Numbered from the stretch's first letter, positions 18,043 through 26,082 are shown. The stretch is DNA of 64,000 nt from Akkermansia muciniphila (GCA_945861535.1 CAMAUZ010000003.1:62001-126000); one strand, 5' to 3'. Notes: generated by a model not told the origin, from the letters alone. A program made the numbers and translations.

Positions 18043-18996
18043 TTACCGCAGCGGCGCGCCCTCGATTGGCTTGCCGTTGGTGTCGAGGATCTGCACCTCG
18101 TGGATGCCGGGGCCTTTTTCCTCGGTGAAGGTCCAGACGACTTTTTTGTCCGGCGTCACCTCGAGGAGCTTGGTGCGGCCGGCACCGATGGCGTAGCTGC
18201 AGATCACCGTGTTGCCGTTGGGCAGGCGCTGCCCGCCGCAGGGATCGTTGAGCAGCTTGGAAGGCAGGTCGGCGTTGGAAAGCTGCCACACGATTTTGCC
18301 CGCCGGGTCCACCTCGACGACGAGATTGCCGTGCGTGCAGTTGACGAGCGTGTTGCCGTTCGGCAGGCGGATGGCGGTGAACGGCCAGCTATCCTTCGGC
18401 TCGTTGGGCGTCTTGAATTCCCAGACGACCTCCCCTTTCGGCGTGTATTCGCGGACGACTTTGTCGAAGAGCTGCGGCACGAGGTAGTTGCCGTTCGCCA
18501 GCTTGCGCGCCATGCGGCTTTCCATGTGATGGTTCGTGTTCTGACACTGGAGCGCGACCTCGACGACGATCTTGCCCTCGCGGTTGATCTCGAGGATGCG
18601 CGGTTTCGCGCCCGCCTCGGTGAGCATGATGTTGCCGTTGTCCAGCAACTGCGCGGTGTTCACCTCGGACTGCGTGCCCTTGAACGAGAACACCACTTTG
18701 TTCTCGCGCGTGACCTCGACCACACCGCCGCCGGGGAAGTCTTTGCCCTTGGAAACGGCGAGCAAAATATTGCCGTTCGGCAGCACATAGCCGTCGCGCG
18801 TGCTGCCGGGATAACGCCACACGGTCTTGCCGTCGCCATCGACGATGCGCGTCTCGCCGCCGGTGGCGAGGAACGAGTGTTTGATCGTGGACGCCGCGCT
18901 GTCAGCGGCGCGGACCGAGAACGTGAGCGCCGCCGCGGTCGCGAGGAACACGGCGAGACGGGGGAGCAGCCGGTGAGGAAGCAGAGGAGATTTCAT
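18043..18996 (-). CDS. Secreted beta-propeller (PQQ/NHL-like) protein
   Basis: The protein has 317 residues. The ATG at 18996 gives the signal peptide MKSPLLPHRLLPRLAVFLAT. The mature part consists of repeated blades of about 45 residues with the phrases LPNGNILLAVSKG, LDNGNIMLTEAG, LANGNYLVPQLF, LPNGNTLVNCTHG and LPNGNTVICSYA, each followed by a strand pattern ending in VW-F or IVWQL. This is the arrangement of PQQ-like or arylsulfotransferase-like propellers. No catalytic residues can be assigned; a carbohydrate- or protein-binding role in the periplasm is plausible. It diverges from htpX, with 129 bp between the starts. Confidence 0.78.
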   Translation of the reverse strand: MKSPLLPHRLLPRLAVFLATAAALTFSVRAADSAASTIKHSFLATGGETRIVDGDGKTVWRYPGSTRDGYVLPNGNILLAVSKGKDFPGGGVVEVTRENKVVFSFKGTQSEVNTAQLLDNGNIMLTEAGAKPRILEINREGKIVVEVALQCQNTNHHMESRMARKLANGNYLVPQLFDKVVREYTPKGEVVWEFKTPNEPKDSWPFTAIRLPNGNTLVNCTHGNLVVEVDPAGKIVWQLSNADLPSKLLNDPCGGQRLPNGNTVICSYAIGAGRTKLLEVTPDKKVVWTFTEEKGPGIHEVQILDTNGKPIEGAPLR

Positions 18997-19125
18997 GTGC
19001 GGCGAACTTTGCAGAATCCCGACGGCGGAGGAAGCGGGAAGTCGGCGCGCCAATTGTCGTCAGTGCTCTGGACAACCGGCCGCATCTCCATAAATTTCGG
19101 CGCACGGAAAATTAAGATTCAATTT

Positions 19126-20025
19126 ATGAAACGCATACTCTTGTTCGTCGCCACCAACCTCGCGGTCATGCTGCTGATCTCGATCATCGGCAGCGCGTTC
19201 GGCGTGGACCGCTTCCTGACCCGCACCGGCCTGGATTTGCCGAAGCTGCTGGCCTACTCGGCGATCGTCGGTTTCACCGGCAGCATCTTCTCGCTCCTCA
19301 TTTCCAAGTGGATGGCGAAATTTGCCTACAGCATCCACGTCATCGAGCAGCCCGCCAACCAGCCCGAACAATGGCTCGTGGACAAAGTGCGCGAGCTGTC
19401 CAAGAAGGCCGGCGTCGCGATGCCCGAGGTCGGCGTGTATGAGAGCGAGGAGGTCAACGCCTTCGCCACCGGACCGACGCGGAACAACGCGCTGGTCGCC
19501 GTCAGCTCCGGCCTGATCCACAACATGAACCTCCGCCAGATCGAAGGCGTGCTCGCCCACGAGATGGCCCACATCGCCAACGGCGACATGGTGACGATGA
19601 CGCTTCTCCAGGGCGTGCTGAACACCTTCGTCGTGTTCTTCTCGAAAATCATCGGCTACGCCATCGACCAGGCCATGCGCGGAAATGACGAGCGCCGCAG
19701 CGGCCCCGGCTGGGGATATTACATCGGCTCGATTGTCGCCCAGATCGTCCTCGGTCTCTTCGCCAGCATGATTGTGATGGCCTACTCGCGGCACCGCGAA
19801 TTCCGCGCCGACGCCATGGCGGCAAAGCTCGAAGGCAAGGACGCCATGATCTCCGCGCTCCAACGGCTCCAGCAGATCACGCACGGCGGCGGCGTGCTCG
19901 ACGACCGCGCGCAGTCCATCAGCGCGTTCAAGATCAATCATCCGACCGAGGGGTTTTGGGCGATGCTGACCGCCTCCCATCCCCCGCTCGAAGCCCGCAT
20001 CGCCGCGCTGCAGGCGCAGGCGTGA
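19126..20025 (+). CDS. htpX: Membrane protease HtpX
   Basis: This 299-residue M48 zinc metalloprotease of the inner membrane degrades misfolded membrane proteins. The ATG at 19126 gives the canonical start MKRILLFVATNLAVMLLISI. Two N-terminal membrane helices (about 4-23 and 40-60) are followed by the zinc motif H145-EMA-H149 in GVLAHEMAHIANGDM, two further helices (about 160-185 and 195-215), and the third ligand in RHREFRADAMAA. The length matches the E. coli protein. The preceding in-frame extension of over 1 kb is antisense to the propeller gene and is not part of it. The gene is followed closely by a convergent ORF6N gene. Confidence 0.95.
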   Translation: MKRILLFVATNLAVMLLISIIGSAFGVDRFLTRTGLDLPKLLAYSAIVGFTGSIFSLLISKWMAKFAYSIHVIEQPANQPEQWLVDKVRELSKKAGVAMPEVGVYESEEVNAFATGPTRNNALVAVSSGLIHNMNLRQIEGVLAHEMAHIANGDMVTMTLLQGVLNTFVVFFSKIIGYAIDQAMRGNDERRSGPGWGYYIGSIVAQIVLGLFASMIVMAYSRHREFRADAMAAKLEGKDAMISALQRLQQITHGGGVLDDRAQSISAFKINHPTEGFWAMLTASHPPLEARIAALQAQA

Positions 20026-20045
20026 GCTTGGTCAAGGTTCGTCGG

Positions 20046-20630
20046 TCATCGTCGCGCTGCGCGTTTCGCCTTCGCAGCTTCCTTCGGTTTGTCAGCACGA
20101 AAGCCGATCAGTCGGCGGCCCTCCGGATAGGCCCAATTGGTGGTTGATTCCAGTTCGCGCAGCGCGCCGAGAATCATCTGGATGTCCTCGCCGTGGAGGT
20201 GCTGATTACGCTCCAGTTCGGCGAGCTTGCGCGCGAGATCCGCGTAGCGACCCGACTCGTGGCGCATGGCGATGAAGGCGCGGATGACATGGATGCTCAT
20301 CTCCACCGCGCGACGGCTGCTGAGGACGTTGGCCGCCATGAGCGCGCCGTGCTCGGTGAAGGCGAAGGGGAGGTAGCGCCGTCCGCCGTAGGCGGAAGTT
20401 GAGGTCGCAATTTGCGACCTCAAGTTTGCAACTTCTTGTGGCGTAAGCTGAAAGACGAAATCCGGCGGGAACCGATCAGCATTACCGCGGACTTGCTCGT
20501 TCAGTCGCTTGGTCGGCACGCCGTCGATGCGCGCCAGGTCGGAATCCAGCAGCACGCGCTCTCCACGAACCTCGCGAATCAACGGTTCGACGGGTTCAAG
20601 GACCGTTACGTCCGGTTTCTTCTTTGGCAT
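20046..20630 (-). CDS. ORF6N-domain DNA-binding protein (paralog 1)
   Basis: This 194-residue protein has an N-terminal ORF6N domain (about 12-95: LIREVRGERVLLDSDLARI, TKRLNEQVRGNADRFP, FVFQLTPQEVANLRSQIA, then FAFTEHGALMAANVLSS) and a helical tail ending in NWAYPEGRRLIGFRA. ORF6N domains occur in phage and mobile-element regulators and are believed to bind DNA. The codons for NLRSQIATS form the palindrome at 20400-20424. Similar palindromes lie just upstream of the start codon (20639-20657 and about 20673-20697), so binding of its own promoter is a reasonable inference. Sequence similarity to paralogs 2 and 3 is clear but far from identity. Confidence 0.85.
   Translation of the reverse strand: MPKKKPDVTVLEPVEPLIREVRGERVLLDSDLARIDGVPTKRLNEQVRGNADRFPPDFVFQLTPQEVANLRSQIATSTSAYGGRRYLPFAFTEHGALMAANVLSSRRAVEMSIHVIRAFIAMRHESGRYADLARKLAELERNQHLHGEDIQMILGALRELESTTNWAYPEGRRLIGFRADKPKEAAKAKRAARR
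20400..20424. promoter_or_regulatory. Coding palindrome inside ORF6N paralog 1
   Basis: A 25-bp palindrome has 12-base arms TTGAGGTCGCAA and TTGCGACCTCAA around one base. It encodes the LRSQIATS stretch of the ORF6N domain and shares its core GTCGCAA-N-TTGCGAC with the site upstream of the gene. Function is inferred only. Confidence 0.6.
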
Positions 20631-20638
20631 TTCGCATA

Positions 20639-20657
20639 TGGTCGCAAATTGCGACCA
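20639..20657. promoter_or_regulatory. Candidate operator upstream of ORF6N paralog 1
   Basis: The sequence TGGTCGCAAATTGCGACCA is a palindrome with 9-base arms, beginning 8 bp upstream of the start codon. A weaker copy with 9 of 12 arm positions matching lies at about 20673-20697. The same core occurs inside paralogs 1 and 2. The position suits autorepression. Confidence 0.6.
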
Positions 20658-20693
20658 GTTCCCTTTCGCCCTTTAAGATCGCAAATTGCGCCC

Positions 20694-20798
20694 TCAAAAC
20701 TTGTTCTTCCGATACGCCCCCATCACCGGCGCATCCGGGTTCACCTCGGGACCGAAGTAGCGGAGCGTGACGAGCGGTTCGGTTTCGCTGGTGTTCAT
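20694..20798 (-). pseudogene. Duplicated 3' tail of the cupin gene
   Basis: This fragment encodes 34 residues (MNTSETEPLVTLRYFGPEVN ... AYRKNKF) that match the last 35 residues of the cupin protein at 21413-22681. Over about 97 bp the two DNA copies are about 90% identical and nearly all differences are synonymous. So the tail came from a diverged full-length relative rather than a recent slip duplication. Its ATG overlaps the stop of ORF6N paralog 2 (ATGA), so it could be translated by coupling, but a truncated remnant is the simplest reading. Confidence 0.75.
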
Positions 20799-21388
20799 CG
20801 TTTGGTTTTTCCTTTCGTACCCGCCTCGCCGGCTTCTTTCACATGAAATCCCATTTCCCGTTTCGGCGGCTCTGGTTGCGGCGGCGGGTCGAGGATGGCC
20901 ATAACGCGCTGGAGAACTTCCACGATGGCAACTTCATGCACGTCGAGGCGGTTTTTCAACTCGCCCTCCAGGTCGGTGAGCTTTTTTGCAAGTGCTCGCG
21001 TGTCGGTCAGCGCGGCGCGCATCTTCAGGAAAGCCCGCACCACGAAGACGCTCATTTGCATGGCTTCCGGGCTGTTCAGAACGTTCGCCGCCATGATCGC
21101 GCCGTGCTCGGTGAAGGCGTGCGGGAGGTATTTCCGGTGCTGTCCACGGCCACTCTTTAAGGTCGCAAATTGCGACCTTAAAGAATCCGCCTCGGTCTCG
21201 GTCAGTCGGAACATGAAATCCTGCGGGAATCGTTCTGCGTTGCGTCGGACTTGCTCATTCAGGCGTTTCGTCCGCACGCCGTAAACCCGCGCCAAATCAG
21301 CATCAAGTATGACACGCTCGCCGCGAATCTCGCGAATCAGCGAATCGACAGGTTCAAGAACTGCCAACGCTTTGCTCTTTTTTACCAT
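20795..21388 (-). CDS. ORF6N-domain DNA-binding protein (paralog 2)
   Basis: The protein has 197 residues with the ORF6N domain at about 12-100 (LIREIRGERVILDADLARVY, TKRLNEQVRRNAERFPQDFM, LRSQFATLKSGRGQHRKYLP, AFTEHGAIMAANVLNSPEAM), then a coiled tail (RALAKKLTDLEGELKNRLDV) and a basic end. It lies 24 bp after the cupin gene stop, on the same strand, and is flanked on its far side by a second copy of the cupin tail. The gene and its two flanking tails look like a cassette. The palindrome at 21157-21185 lies at the same codons as in paralog 1. Confidence 0.85.
   Translation of the reverse strand: MVKKSKALAVLEPVDSLIREIRGERVILDADLARVYGVRTKRLNEQVRRNAERFPQDFMFRLTETEADSLRSQFATLKSGRGQHRKYLPHAFTEHGAIMAANVLNSPEAMQMSVFVVRAFLKMRAALTDTRALAKKLTDLEGELKNRLDVHEVAIVEVLQRVMAILDPPPQPEPPKREMGFHVKEAGEAGTKGKTKR
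21157..21185. promoter_or_regulatory. Coding palindrome inside ORF6N paralog 2
   Basis: The perfect arms CTTTAAGGTCGCAA and TTGCGACCTTAAAG (14 bases each) flank one base. It encodes LRSQFATLK at the position homologous to the paralog 1 palindrome. The core GGTCGCAA-N-TTGCGACC equals that of the candidate operator at 20639. Confidence 0.6.
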
Positions 21389-21412
21389 GCAGGATGGTCC
21401 CGGATTCCGCCC

Positions 21413-22681
21413 TCAGTTAAACTTGTTTTTCCGATACGCGCCCATCGCCGGGGCGTCCGGGTTCACCTCGGGGCCGAAGTAGCGGAGGGTGACGAGGGGT
21501 TCGGTCTCGCTGGTGTTCTCGAAGGTCACGCCGTTTTTCGCGCCGTCTTCGGTGCAGAAGTATTCGTCTTCGGTGAGTTCGTGGAAGCGGATGAGTTTCG
21601 GGCTGTTGAGGGGCTGGCCGTTGATCTTGCCGACGCCCTGCACGCAGATGAGGCCGTAGGCGCCGGTGTCTTTGATCGTGGCTTTTGCGCCGGGTTCGAC
21701 GGTGAGTTCCTTGGCGGTGAAGAGTTGTTCGCCATCGACTTTGCCATAGACGATCCAGCGATCGACGAAGCCTTCGCTGCGCGTGTCGGCGACGGGGACC
21801 GGTTCGAGGTAGTGGTTGTCCTTGAAGTTCGGGTCCACGTTTTTCTCCCAGTCAAGCTGATCGACGATGAAGTCGAGGTCCTTGTGTTTGCTCTTGGGCA
21901 TGTCTTTTACGAGCAGGCTCCAGGGGACTTCGCGGCCTTCGACGAGGTTTTGGTACATGCCGAAAACGTCGCTGCCCCATTGCGGCTCGTAGGTGCAGAG
22001 GCTGCCGGGCGCGTGGAGAATGCAGGGATCAATGAGCCAGCCGGAGCCGACTTTCAGGCGGTAGGCTTTGGAGAGGTCGAGGATGCCGTTGTCACCTTTG
22101 TTCCAATTTTCGAGACACTTGCGGACCTGGGCCTTGGTCGTGCCGGGTTCGAAACCCATGAAGGTGTAGGGGAAGTTGTTCCCGACGTTGTTGTGTTGGG
22201 GCGGGAAGTAGTAGCTCTCGGGTTTGCCTTCCTGGCCGACGAGCTTGGCCTGCTTGGCGCTCTGGTGCATGTGGTGCGGGATCGGCCCCATGTTGTCGAA
22301 GAATTTCGAGTACACGGGCCATTTGCCGTACTTCTTCCAGATGGAACCTCCGACGACAGTCGCGCCGCAGTCGTCCACCGCCTGCTTGAGCGTGAAGCGT
22401 TCCTTGCCGACGACGCAATAGCTGAGGCCCTCGTCCGCCGCGCGGCCTTCGTTGGCGGTGACGGTGGTCGAGGCGAACCAGCGTTCGTCGATGCCGCCGC
22501 GGTTTAGGCCATAGGCGTAGGTGTCGTCCGGGTGCAGCTTGATGCGCAGGCCGGGCTGGAGGAACGAGCGCGGCACCCATGCGGGCGCGAGGCGCAGGAG
22601 ACCGCCGGTGCGGGAGAGTTCGGCGGCGACTTTGGCGGAGGTGTTGCCTTTGGTGGTTTTGAGTTGGGAGACGGTGTTCAT
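21413..22681 (-). CDS. Cupin / class I phosphomannose isomerase-like protein
   Basis: The 422-residue protein has a cupin-type metal site suggested by GPIPHHMHQSAKQA and FPPQHNNVGNNFPYTF, and a second barrel near HAPGSLCTYEPQWGSDVF. This is the layout of type I mannose-6-phosphate isomerase-like proteins, which interconvert hexose phosphates. Overall similarity is not strong enough to assign that reaction, and it may be a sugar-processing relative. The start MNTVSQLKTTKGN is preceded by an AT-rich stretch (22694-22719, repeat P). The 3' end is duplicated beyond ORF6N paralog 2. Confidence 0.65.
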   Translation of the reverse strand: MNTVSQLKTTKGNTSAKVAAELSRTGGLLRLAPAWVPRSFLQPGLRIKLHPDDTYAYGLNRGGIDERWFASTTVTANEGRAADEGLSYCVVGKERFTLKQAVDDCGATVVGGSIWKKYGKWPVYSKFFDNMGPIPHHMHQSAKQAKLVGQEGKPESYYFPPQHNNVGNNFPYTFMGFEPGTTKAQVRKCLENWNKGDNGILDLSKAYRLKVGSGWLIDPCILHAPGSLCTYEPQWGSDVFGMYQNLVEGREVPWSLLVKDMPKSKHKDLDFIVDQLDWEKNVDPNFKDNHYLEPVPVADTRSEGFVDRWIVYGKVDGEQLFTAKELTVEPGAKATIKDTGAYGLICVQGVGKINGQPLNSPKLIRFHELTEDEYFCTEDGAKNGVTFENTSETEPLVTLRYFGPEVNPDAPAMGAYRKNKFN

Positions 22682-22693
22682 GGTGGTGGGGTT

Positions 22694-22719
22694 TAGTAAT
22701 TAGTGATTAGTAATTAGCT
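22694..22719. repeat. AT-rich repeat P, copy 1
   Basis: The sequence TTAGTAATTAGTGATTAGTA is an AT-only island in a GC-rich genome, immediately upstream of the cupin gene. The reverse-complement motif CTAATCACTAATTACTA recurs at 29888-29920 upstream of the kinase gene. Both could contribute to promoters. Confidence 0.6.
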
Positions 22720-22781
22720 GTTGGTTGATGATCGGTGGGTGGTCTGAACGAATCGACGGTTGGCGGTAGGCTGTCAGCAAA

Positions 22782-23006
22782 TCACAAGGCTTTTGGCTTT
22801 TGGGCGAACCACAGGACGAGGTGGCATTTCCGGCAGGCGAGGTTCACGCCGCCGCCGAGGTTCGGCGACAGGTTGAACTCGCGGTGCCGGCAGTGCGGAC
22901 AATAGACCGGGATTCCCGCCGCCTGATATTCGCCGGGATTCACCGCGCCGGCCGCGGCTTTGATGGCGCGGTGGACGGCTTTGAAAGTATTGGCGATGCC
23001 CGGCAT
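22782..23006 (-). CDS. Small zinc-ribbon protein
   Basis: The 74-residue protein carries one zinc ribbon built from CPHC (about residue 37-40) and CRKC (about 58-61), with hydrophobic strands between. No catalytic domain is attached. Such stand-alone ribbons may bind nucleic acid or protein. I do not recognise the family. The gene is divergent from the truncated ORF6N gene next to it. Confidence 0.6.
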   Translation of the reverse strand: MPGIANTFKAVHRAIKAAAGAVNPGEYQAAGIPVYCPHCRHREFNLSPNLGGGVNLACRKCHLVLWFAQKPKAL

Positions 23007-23110
23007 GACGGCGGCGATTGCTTATGAATGCGGAGGCGAGCTTATCGACTGCGAAACGCGGGCAGCAAGGATTCTTCGCGCGACGGCGGGCGGGGGGCTC
23101 AGCGCACGTT

Positions 23111-23581
23111 TTCTACCGCGTCACCACCGGTGCGTTGAATCGCGCCGTGAAACGCAACCACGAGCGGTTCCCCGCAGACTTCATGCTCCAACTGACTGCG
23201 AACGAGGCGGCCGACTTGAAATGCCAATCTGGCATTTCAAGTTCCGCTCACGGTGGACGTCGGCGCTCGCGGCCCTACGCCTTCACCGAACAAGGCGTGG
23301 CCATGCTCTCCAGTGTCTTGCGCAGCGCCCGCGCGGTGTTGGTGAACGTGGAGATCATGCGGGCCTTCGTGGCCCTGCGCCGCGAGGCCGGCCACTACGA
23401 AGCTCTCGGCCGCAAGCTTGCCGAGTTGGAGAGCGCCCAGAAACTCCAAGGCGACGACATCCAGACCATCTTTGCCGCGCTGCGTCAGTTGGAGGACACG
23501 ACCGGTTGGGCCTATCCGGAAGGGCGGCGGTTGATCGGTTTTCGGGCCGAGACTGAACCCAAAGACAAACGCCCGCACTGA
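23111..23581 (+). pseudogene. 5'-truncated ORF6N-domain gene (paralog 3)
   Basis: Similarity to ORF6N proteins begins abruptly at about 23111 (YRVTTGALNRAVKRNHERFP, ADFMLQLTANEAADLKCQSG, AFTEQGVAMLSSVL) and continues to TTGWAYPEGRRLIGFRA, the same tail as paralog 1. The first about 45 residues of the domain (the part beginning LIREIRGE...DLARLYG) are absent. The frame upstream stays open to 23018 (TTG) or 23024 (ATG), but its about 31 codons bear no similarity. No other frame upstream supplies the missing part. A chimeric protein could still be made. It contains its own coding palindrome at 23215-23243. Confidence 0.7.
23215..23243. promoter_or_regulatory. Coding palindrome inside ORF6N paralog 3
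   Basis: The arms ACTTGAAATGCCA and TGGCATTTCAAGT (13 bases) flank ATC. The position in the protein (DLKCQSGISS) is homologous to the palindromes of paralogs 1 and 2, but the DNA sequence is entirely different. Confidence 0.55.
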
Positions 23582-23605
23582 GTCGCCCGGCCCCGTTCCC
23601 CCTCC

Positions 23606-24256
23606 TCACACCACCACCAGCGCGCACCCGCGCTCGGTCGGGCGGCTGCTCAGGCATTCGCGCAGATACGTCACGATCTGGTCGCTGAGAGCTTCGCAGC
23701 GATGCGTCCAACGGCGCGCGCCGGTCAGTTGCTTCACACACGAACGCAGGCCGATGAAGCGGAGCACACTGGGCGCTTGGTTCATCTGCTCGCCCATCAC
23801 CTCGCGCAGCCGCGGAAAAAAGGAGAGTTCGAACGTCGTCCCCGACTCGCTGGCCAGCGTGCGCAAATCCATCTCGGTGACGCGCGTCGAACCGGGCGCC
23901 ACCGCTACCACCGCCGCCGCGTTCGTCGCGCCCGCATTAACCGCGGAGGTCGCCGCGGTTTCGGCGGTGATCGTGCTCATCGTCGCCACCGGTTCCGCCG
24001 CCTCGCTGAGATTCAACCCCAGCCCCCGCAACGCCGTCTTCAGCGCCACCATGAATTCCCCGACCGTCACCGACTCGCGCCCCTGCTCGACGCGGAAATA
24101 ATGCAGCACCGCCGCGGCCGCATTGCGCACGACCTCGGGATCGATCACCGCCGCCGAGTCGCCGAGCAATTCGACGCTCACCGCCTCGGCCGAGCAGGGG
24201 ATGTGGTCGCCGCCGGGGGTTTCAAAAACCAGGCAGTCGGAATGTAGCTTTATCAT
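23606..24256 (-). CDS. Hypothetical protein overlapping nrdR
   Basis: The protein has 216 residues from ATG 24256 (MIKLHSDCLVFETPGGDHIP). It has an N-terminal part with VEQGRESVTVGEFMVALKTA, an Ala/Thr-rich linker (about 110-145) and a C-terminal part with TFELSFFPRLREVMGEQMNQ and TYLRECLSSRPTERG. I do not recognise a domain. The first 35 bp overlap the end of nrdR, so the pair is almost surely an operon. Confidence 0.6.
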   Translation of the reverse strand: MIKLHSDCLVFETPGGDHIPCSAEAVSVELLGDSAAVIDPEVVRNAAAAVLHYFRVEQGRESVTVGEFMVALKTALRGLGLNLSEAAEPVATMSTITAETAATSAVNAGATNAAAVVAVAPGSTRVTEMDLRTLASESGTTFELSFFPRLREVMGEQMNQAPSVLRFIGLRSCVKQLTGARRWTHRCEALSDQIVTYLRECLSSRPTERGCALVVV

Positions 24257-24707
24257 GCTTGATCTCGAGTTTCTTGACCGCCTGCACAAAGTCGGTGCCT
24301 TCCTCGAAGCGCCGGTAAACACTGGCGAACCGCACATACGCCACCTCGTCCAGCTCGCGCAGTCCTTCCATCACGCGCTCGCCCACGGCAATGCCCGGCA
24401 CCTCGCCTTCGAACTGTTCGTTGATTTCGTCGCTCACTTTTTCCGCCAGATCCTCGATCGCCTCCGGACTGACCGGCCGCTTCTGGCACGCCCGCTGAAT
24501 CCCCGCCAACAGCTTCTCGCGCGAAAAAGATTCCCGCCGTCCATCGCGCTTGATGACCATCAGTGGCCGCCGCTCGATCTGTTCGTACGTGGTAAACCGA
24601 TGCGCGCACCCCAGACACTCGCGCCGCCGACGGATGGTCGAGCCTTCGCGGGAGGCCCGCGAATCGATCACCTTGTCCTCAAGGCAGCCACATTTTGAAC
24701 AACGCAT
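24222..24707 (-). CDS. nrdR: Transcriptional repressor NrdR
   Basis: This 161-residue protein of usual length represses ribonucleotide reductase genes in response to (d)ATP. The ATG at 24707 gives the canonical start MRCSKCGCLEDKVIDSRASR with the zinc-ribbon cysteines C3, C6, C31 (ECLGC) and C34. The ATP-cone follows (LMVIKRDGRRESFSREKLLA to FASVYRRFEEGTDF). It is first in an operon with the overlapping hypothetical gene. The 127-bp divergent region toward the outer membrane protein must hold both promoters. Confidence 0.96.
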   Translation of the reverse strand: MRCSKCGCLEDKVIDSRASREGSTIRRRRECLGCAHRFTTYEQIERRPLMVIKRDGRRESFSREKLLAGIQRACQKRPVSPEAIEDLAEKVSDEINEQFEGEVPGIAVGERVMEGLRELDEVAYVRFASVYRRFEEGTDFVQAVKKLEIKHDKATFRLPGF

Positions 24708-24834
24708 GGTGTTGGACTCGACCACTGCTAATGGTGGTCGGCCGCATCTAAACACCCTCTCTGTTGGGGAGTCAAGGAACGCTCCGGGTATTTGCCCTTG
24801 CCCCGGCCCAGGTTTTCAGGCGCTATCCTTACCG

Positions 24835-26067
24835 GTGAAAATCATCGCCTCCCTGCGACGGCCCGTTTTCTTCCTGCTGCTCCTCGCCGTTGTCCCGCAG
24901 GCGCGCGCCCAGATCGATCCCGAACCGCGGCGCCTCCTGCAACTGGGCTACAACAAAAACATCGAGGGCCGCGGACCCACCGCCGGCTACGCGTTTTTTT
25001 ACCACAACCAGCCGGGGTTCCCGCAAACCAACCTCACCCTGCGCATCGCCATCGCGCCGGTGTACCTCGACTCCGAGTTGGGCATCGCCCGCGCGCTCGG
25101 ACCGCACACCGATGTGGGCCTCGGCGTGGCGGGCGGCGGATTTGCCGACAGTTTCAGCGAAGTCCGCGGCGGGAAATTTCTCCGGGAAGAATCCTTCACC
25201 GGCCACGGCGGCGGCGCGTCGGCGAGCCTTTACCACCGCTTCAATCCCGGGCAGCAAATCCCGCTCAACGCCGTGCTGCGCGGCGGCGTTTATTACACGA
25301 CCTACACCCGCGACGATCAGACGGCCCCCGACTTCGCGCTGCCCAACAACGGCACCGCCTTCAAGGTGCGCGCGGGGCTGCGCTTCGGTGGCATCGAGCC
25401 GCTGCTGCTGCCGGATCTCGCGATGGAACTGTCCACCTGGTACGAGGGACAATTTCGCAATAACGACGGCGCGTACGGCGTCGCCGGCGACCGCGCGGTA
25501 AAGGCCGACTCGCATCTTTTTTGGAGCCGCGCGCTGCTGGCCTACACGCTGCCGTCCGAGCAGCGGTTCTTCATCAGCATCACGGCGGGCACCAGTTCCG
25601 GTTCCGATCGGTTCAGCGCCTATCGCCTAGGTGCGGCGCTGCCGCTGGCCTCGGAATTTCCACTGAGCCTTCCCGGCTACTATTTTCAGGAAATCACCGC
25701 CAGCCGGTACGCCCTGTTCAGCGGCTACTACATGGTGCCGCTGGGCGCGAAGAAGGAATGGAATGTCACGCTTTTCGCCGCGACTGCCGCGGTCGATTAT
25801 CTCGCCGGCATGCAACAACCGGGCGACTGGCATTCGGGTGTCGGCGCCGGGATCGGCTACCGTCCGCACAACAAAATATGGCAGGTCAACCTCGGCTATG
25901 CCTACGGCATCGACGCCATCCGCAAGGACGACCGCGGCGCGCAAAGCATTGGCCTGCTGCTCCAATACGATCTCGAAACCCGCCGCCGCCAGAAACCCGC
26001 CGCCGCGCCCGACGCCAACCTCGGCCCCAACCGCTGGAATTTTCTGCGCAACTTCTTCGGCTTCTGA
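24835..26067 (+). CDS. Secreted/outer membrane beta-barrel-like protein
   Basis: The protein has 410 residues. No ATG fits; GTG at 24835 gives KIIASLRRPVFFLLLLAVVP and the cleavage site ARAQ. The mature chain is rich in alternating strands and Gly/Tyr/Phe (YAFFYHNQPGFPQTNLTLRI, GVYYTTYTRDD, MELSTWYEGQF, LFWSRALLAYTLP), as expected for a barrel. It ends in SERPRRT-free ...NFFGF, an aromatic terminal residue as in outer membrane proteins. I infer an outer membrane localisation; no family name is justified. Confidence 0.7.
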   Translation: MKIIASLRRPVFFLLLLAVVPQARAQIDPEPRRLLQLGYNKNIEGRGPTAGYAFFYHNQPGFPQTNLTLRIAIAPVYLDSELGIARALGPHTDVGLGVAGGGFADSFSEVRGGKFLREESFTGHGGGASASLYHRFNPGQQIPLNAVLRGGVYYTTYTRDDQTAPDFALPNNGTAFKVRAGLRFGGIEPLLLPDLAMELSTWYEGQFRNNDGAYGVAGDRAVKADSHLFWSRALLAYTLPSEQRFFISITAGTSSGSDRFSAYRLGAALPLASEFPLSLPGYYFQEITASRYALFSGYYMVPLGAKKEWNVTLFAATAAVDYLAGMQQPGDWHSGVGAGIGYRPHNKIWQVNLGYAYGIDAIRKDDRGAQSIGLLLQYDLETRRRQKPAAAPDANLGPNRWNFLRNFFGF

Positions 26068-26082
26068 GCGCCCGCGCCGGAC

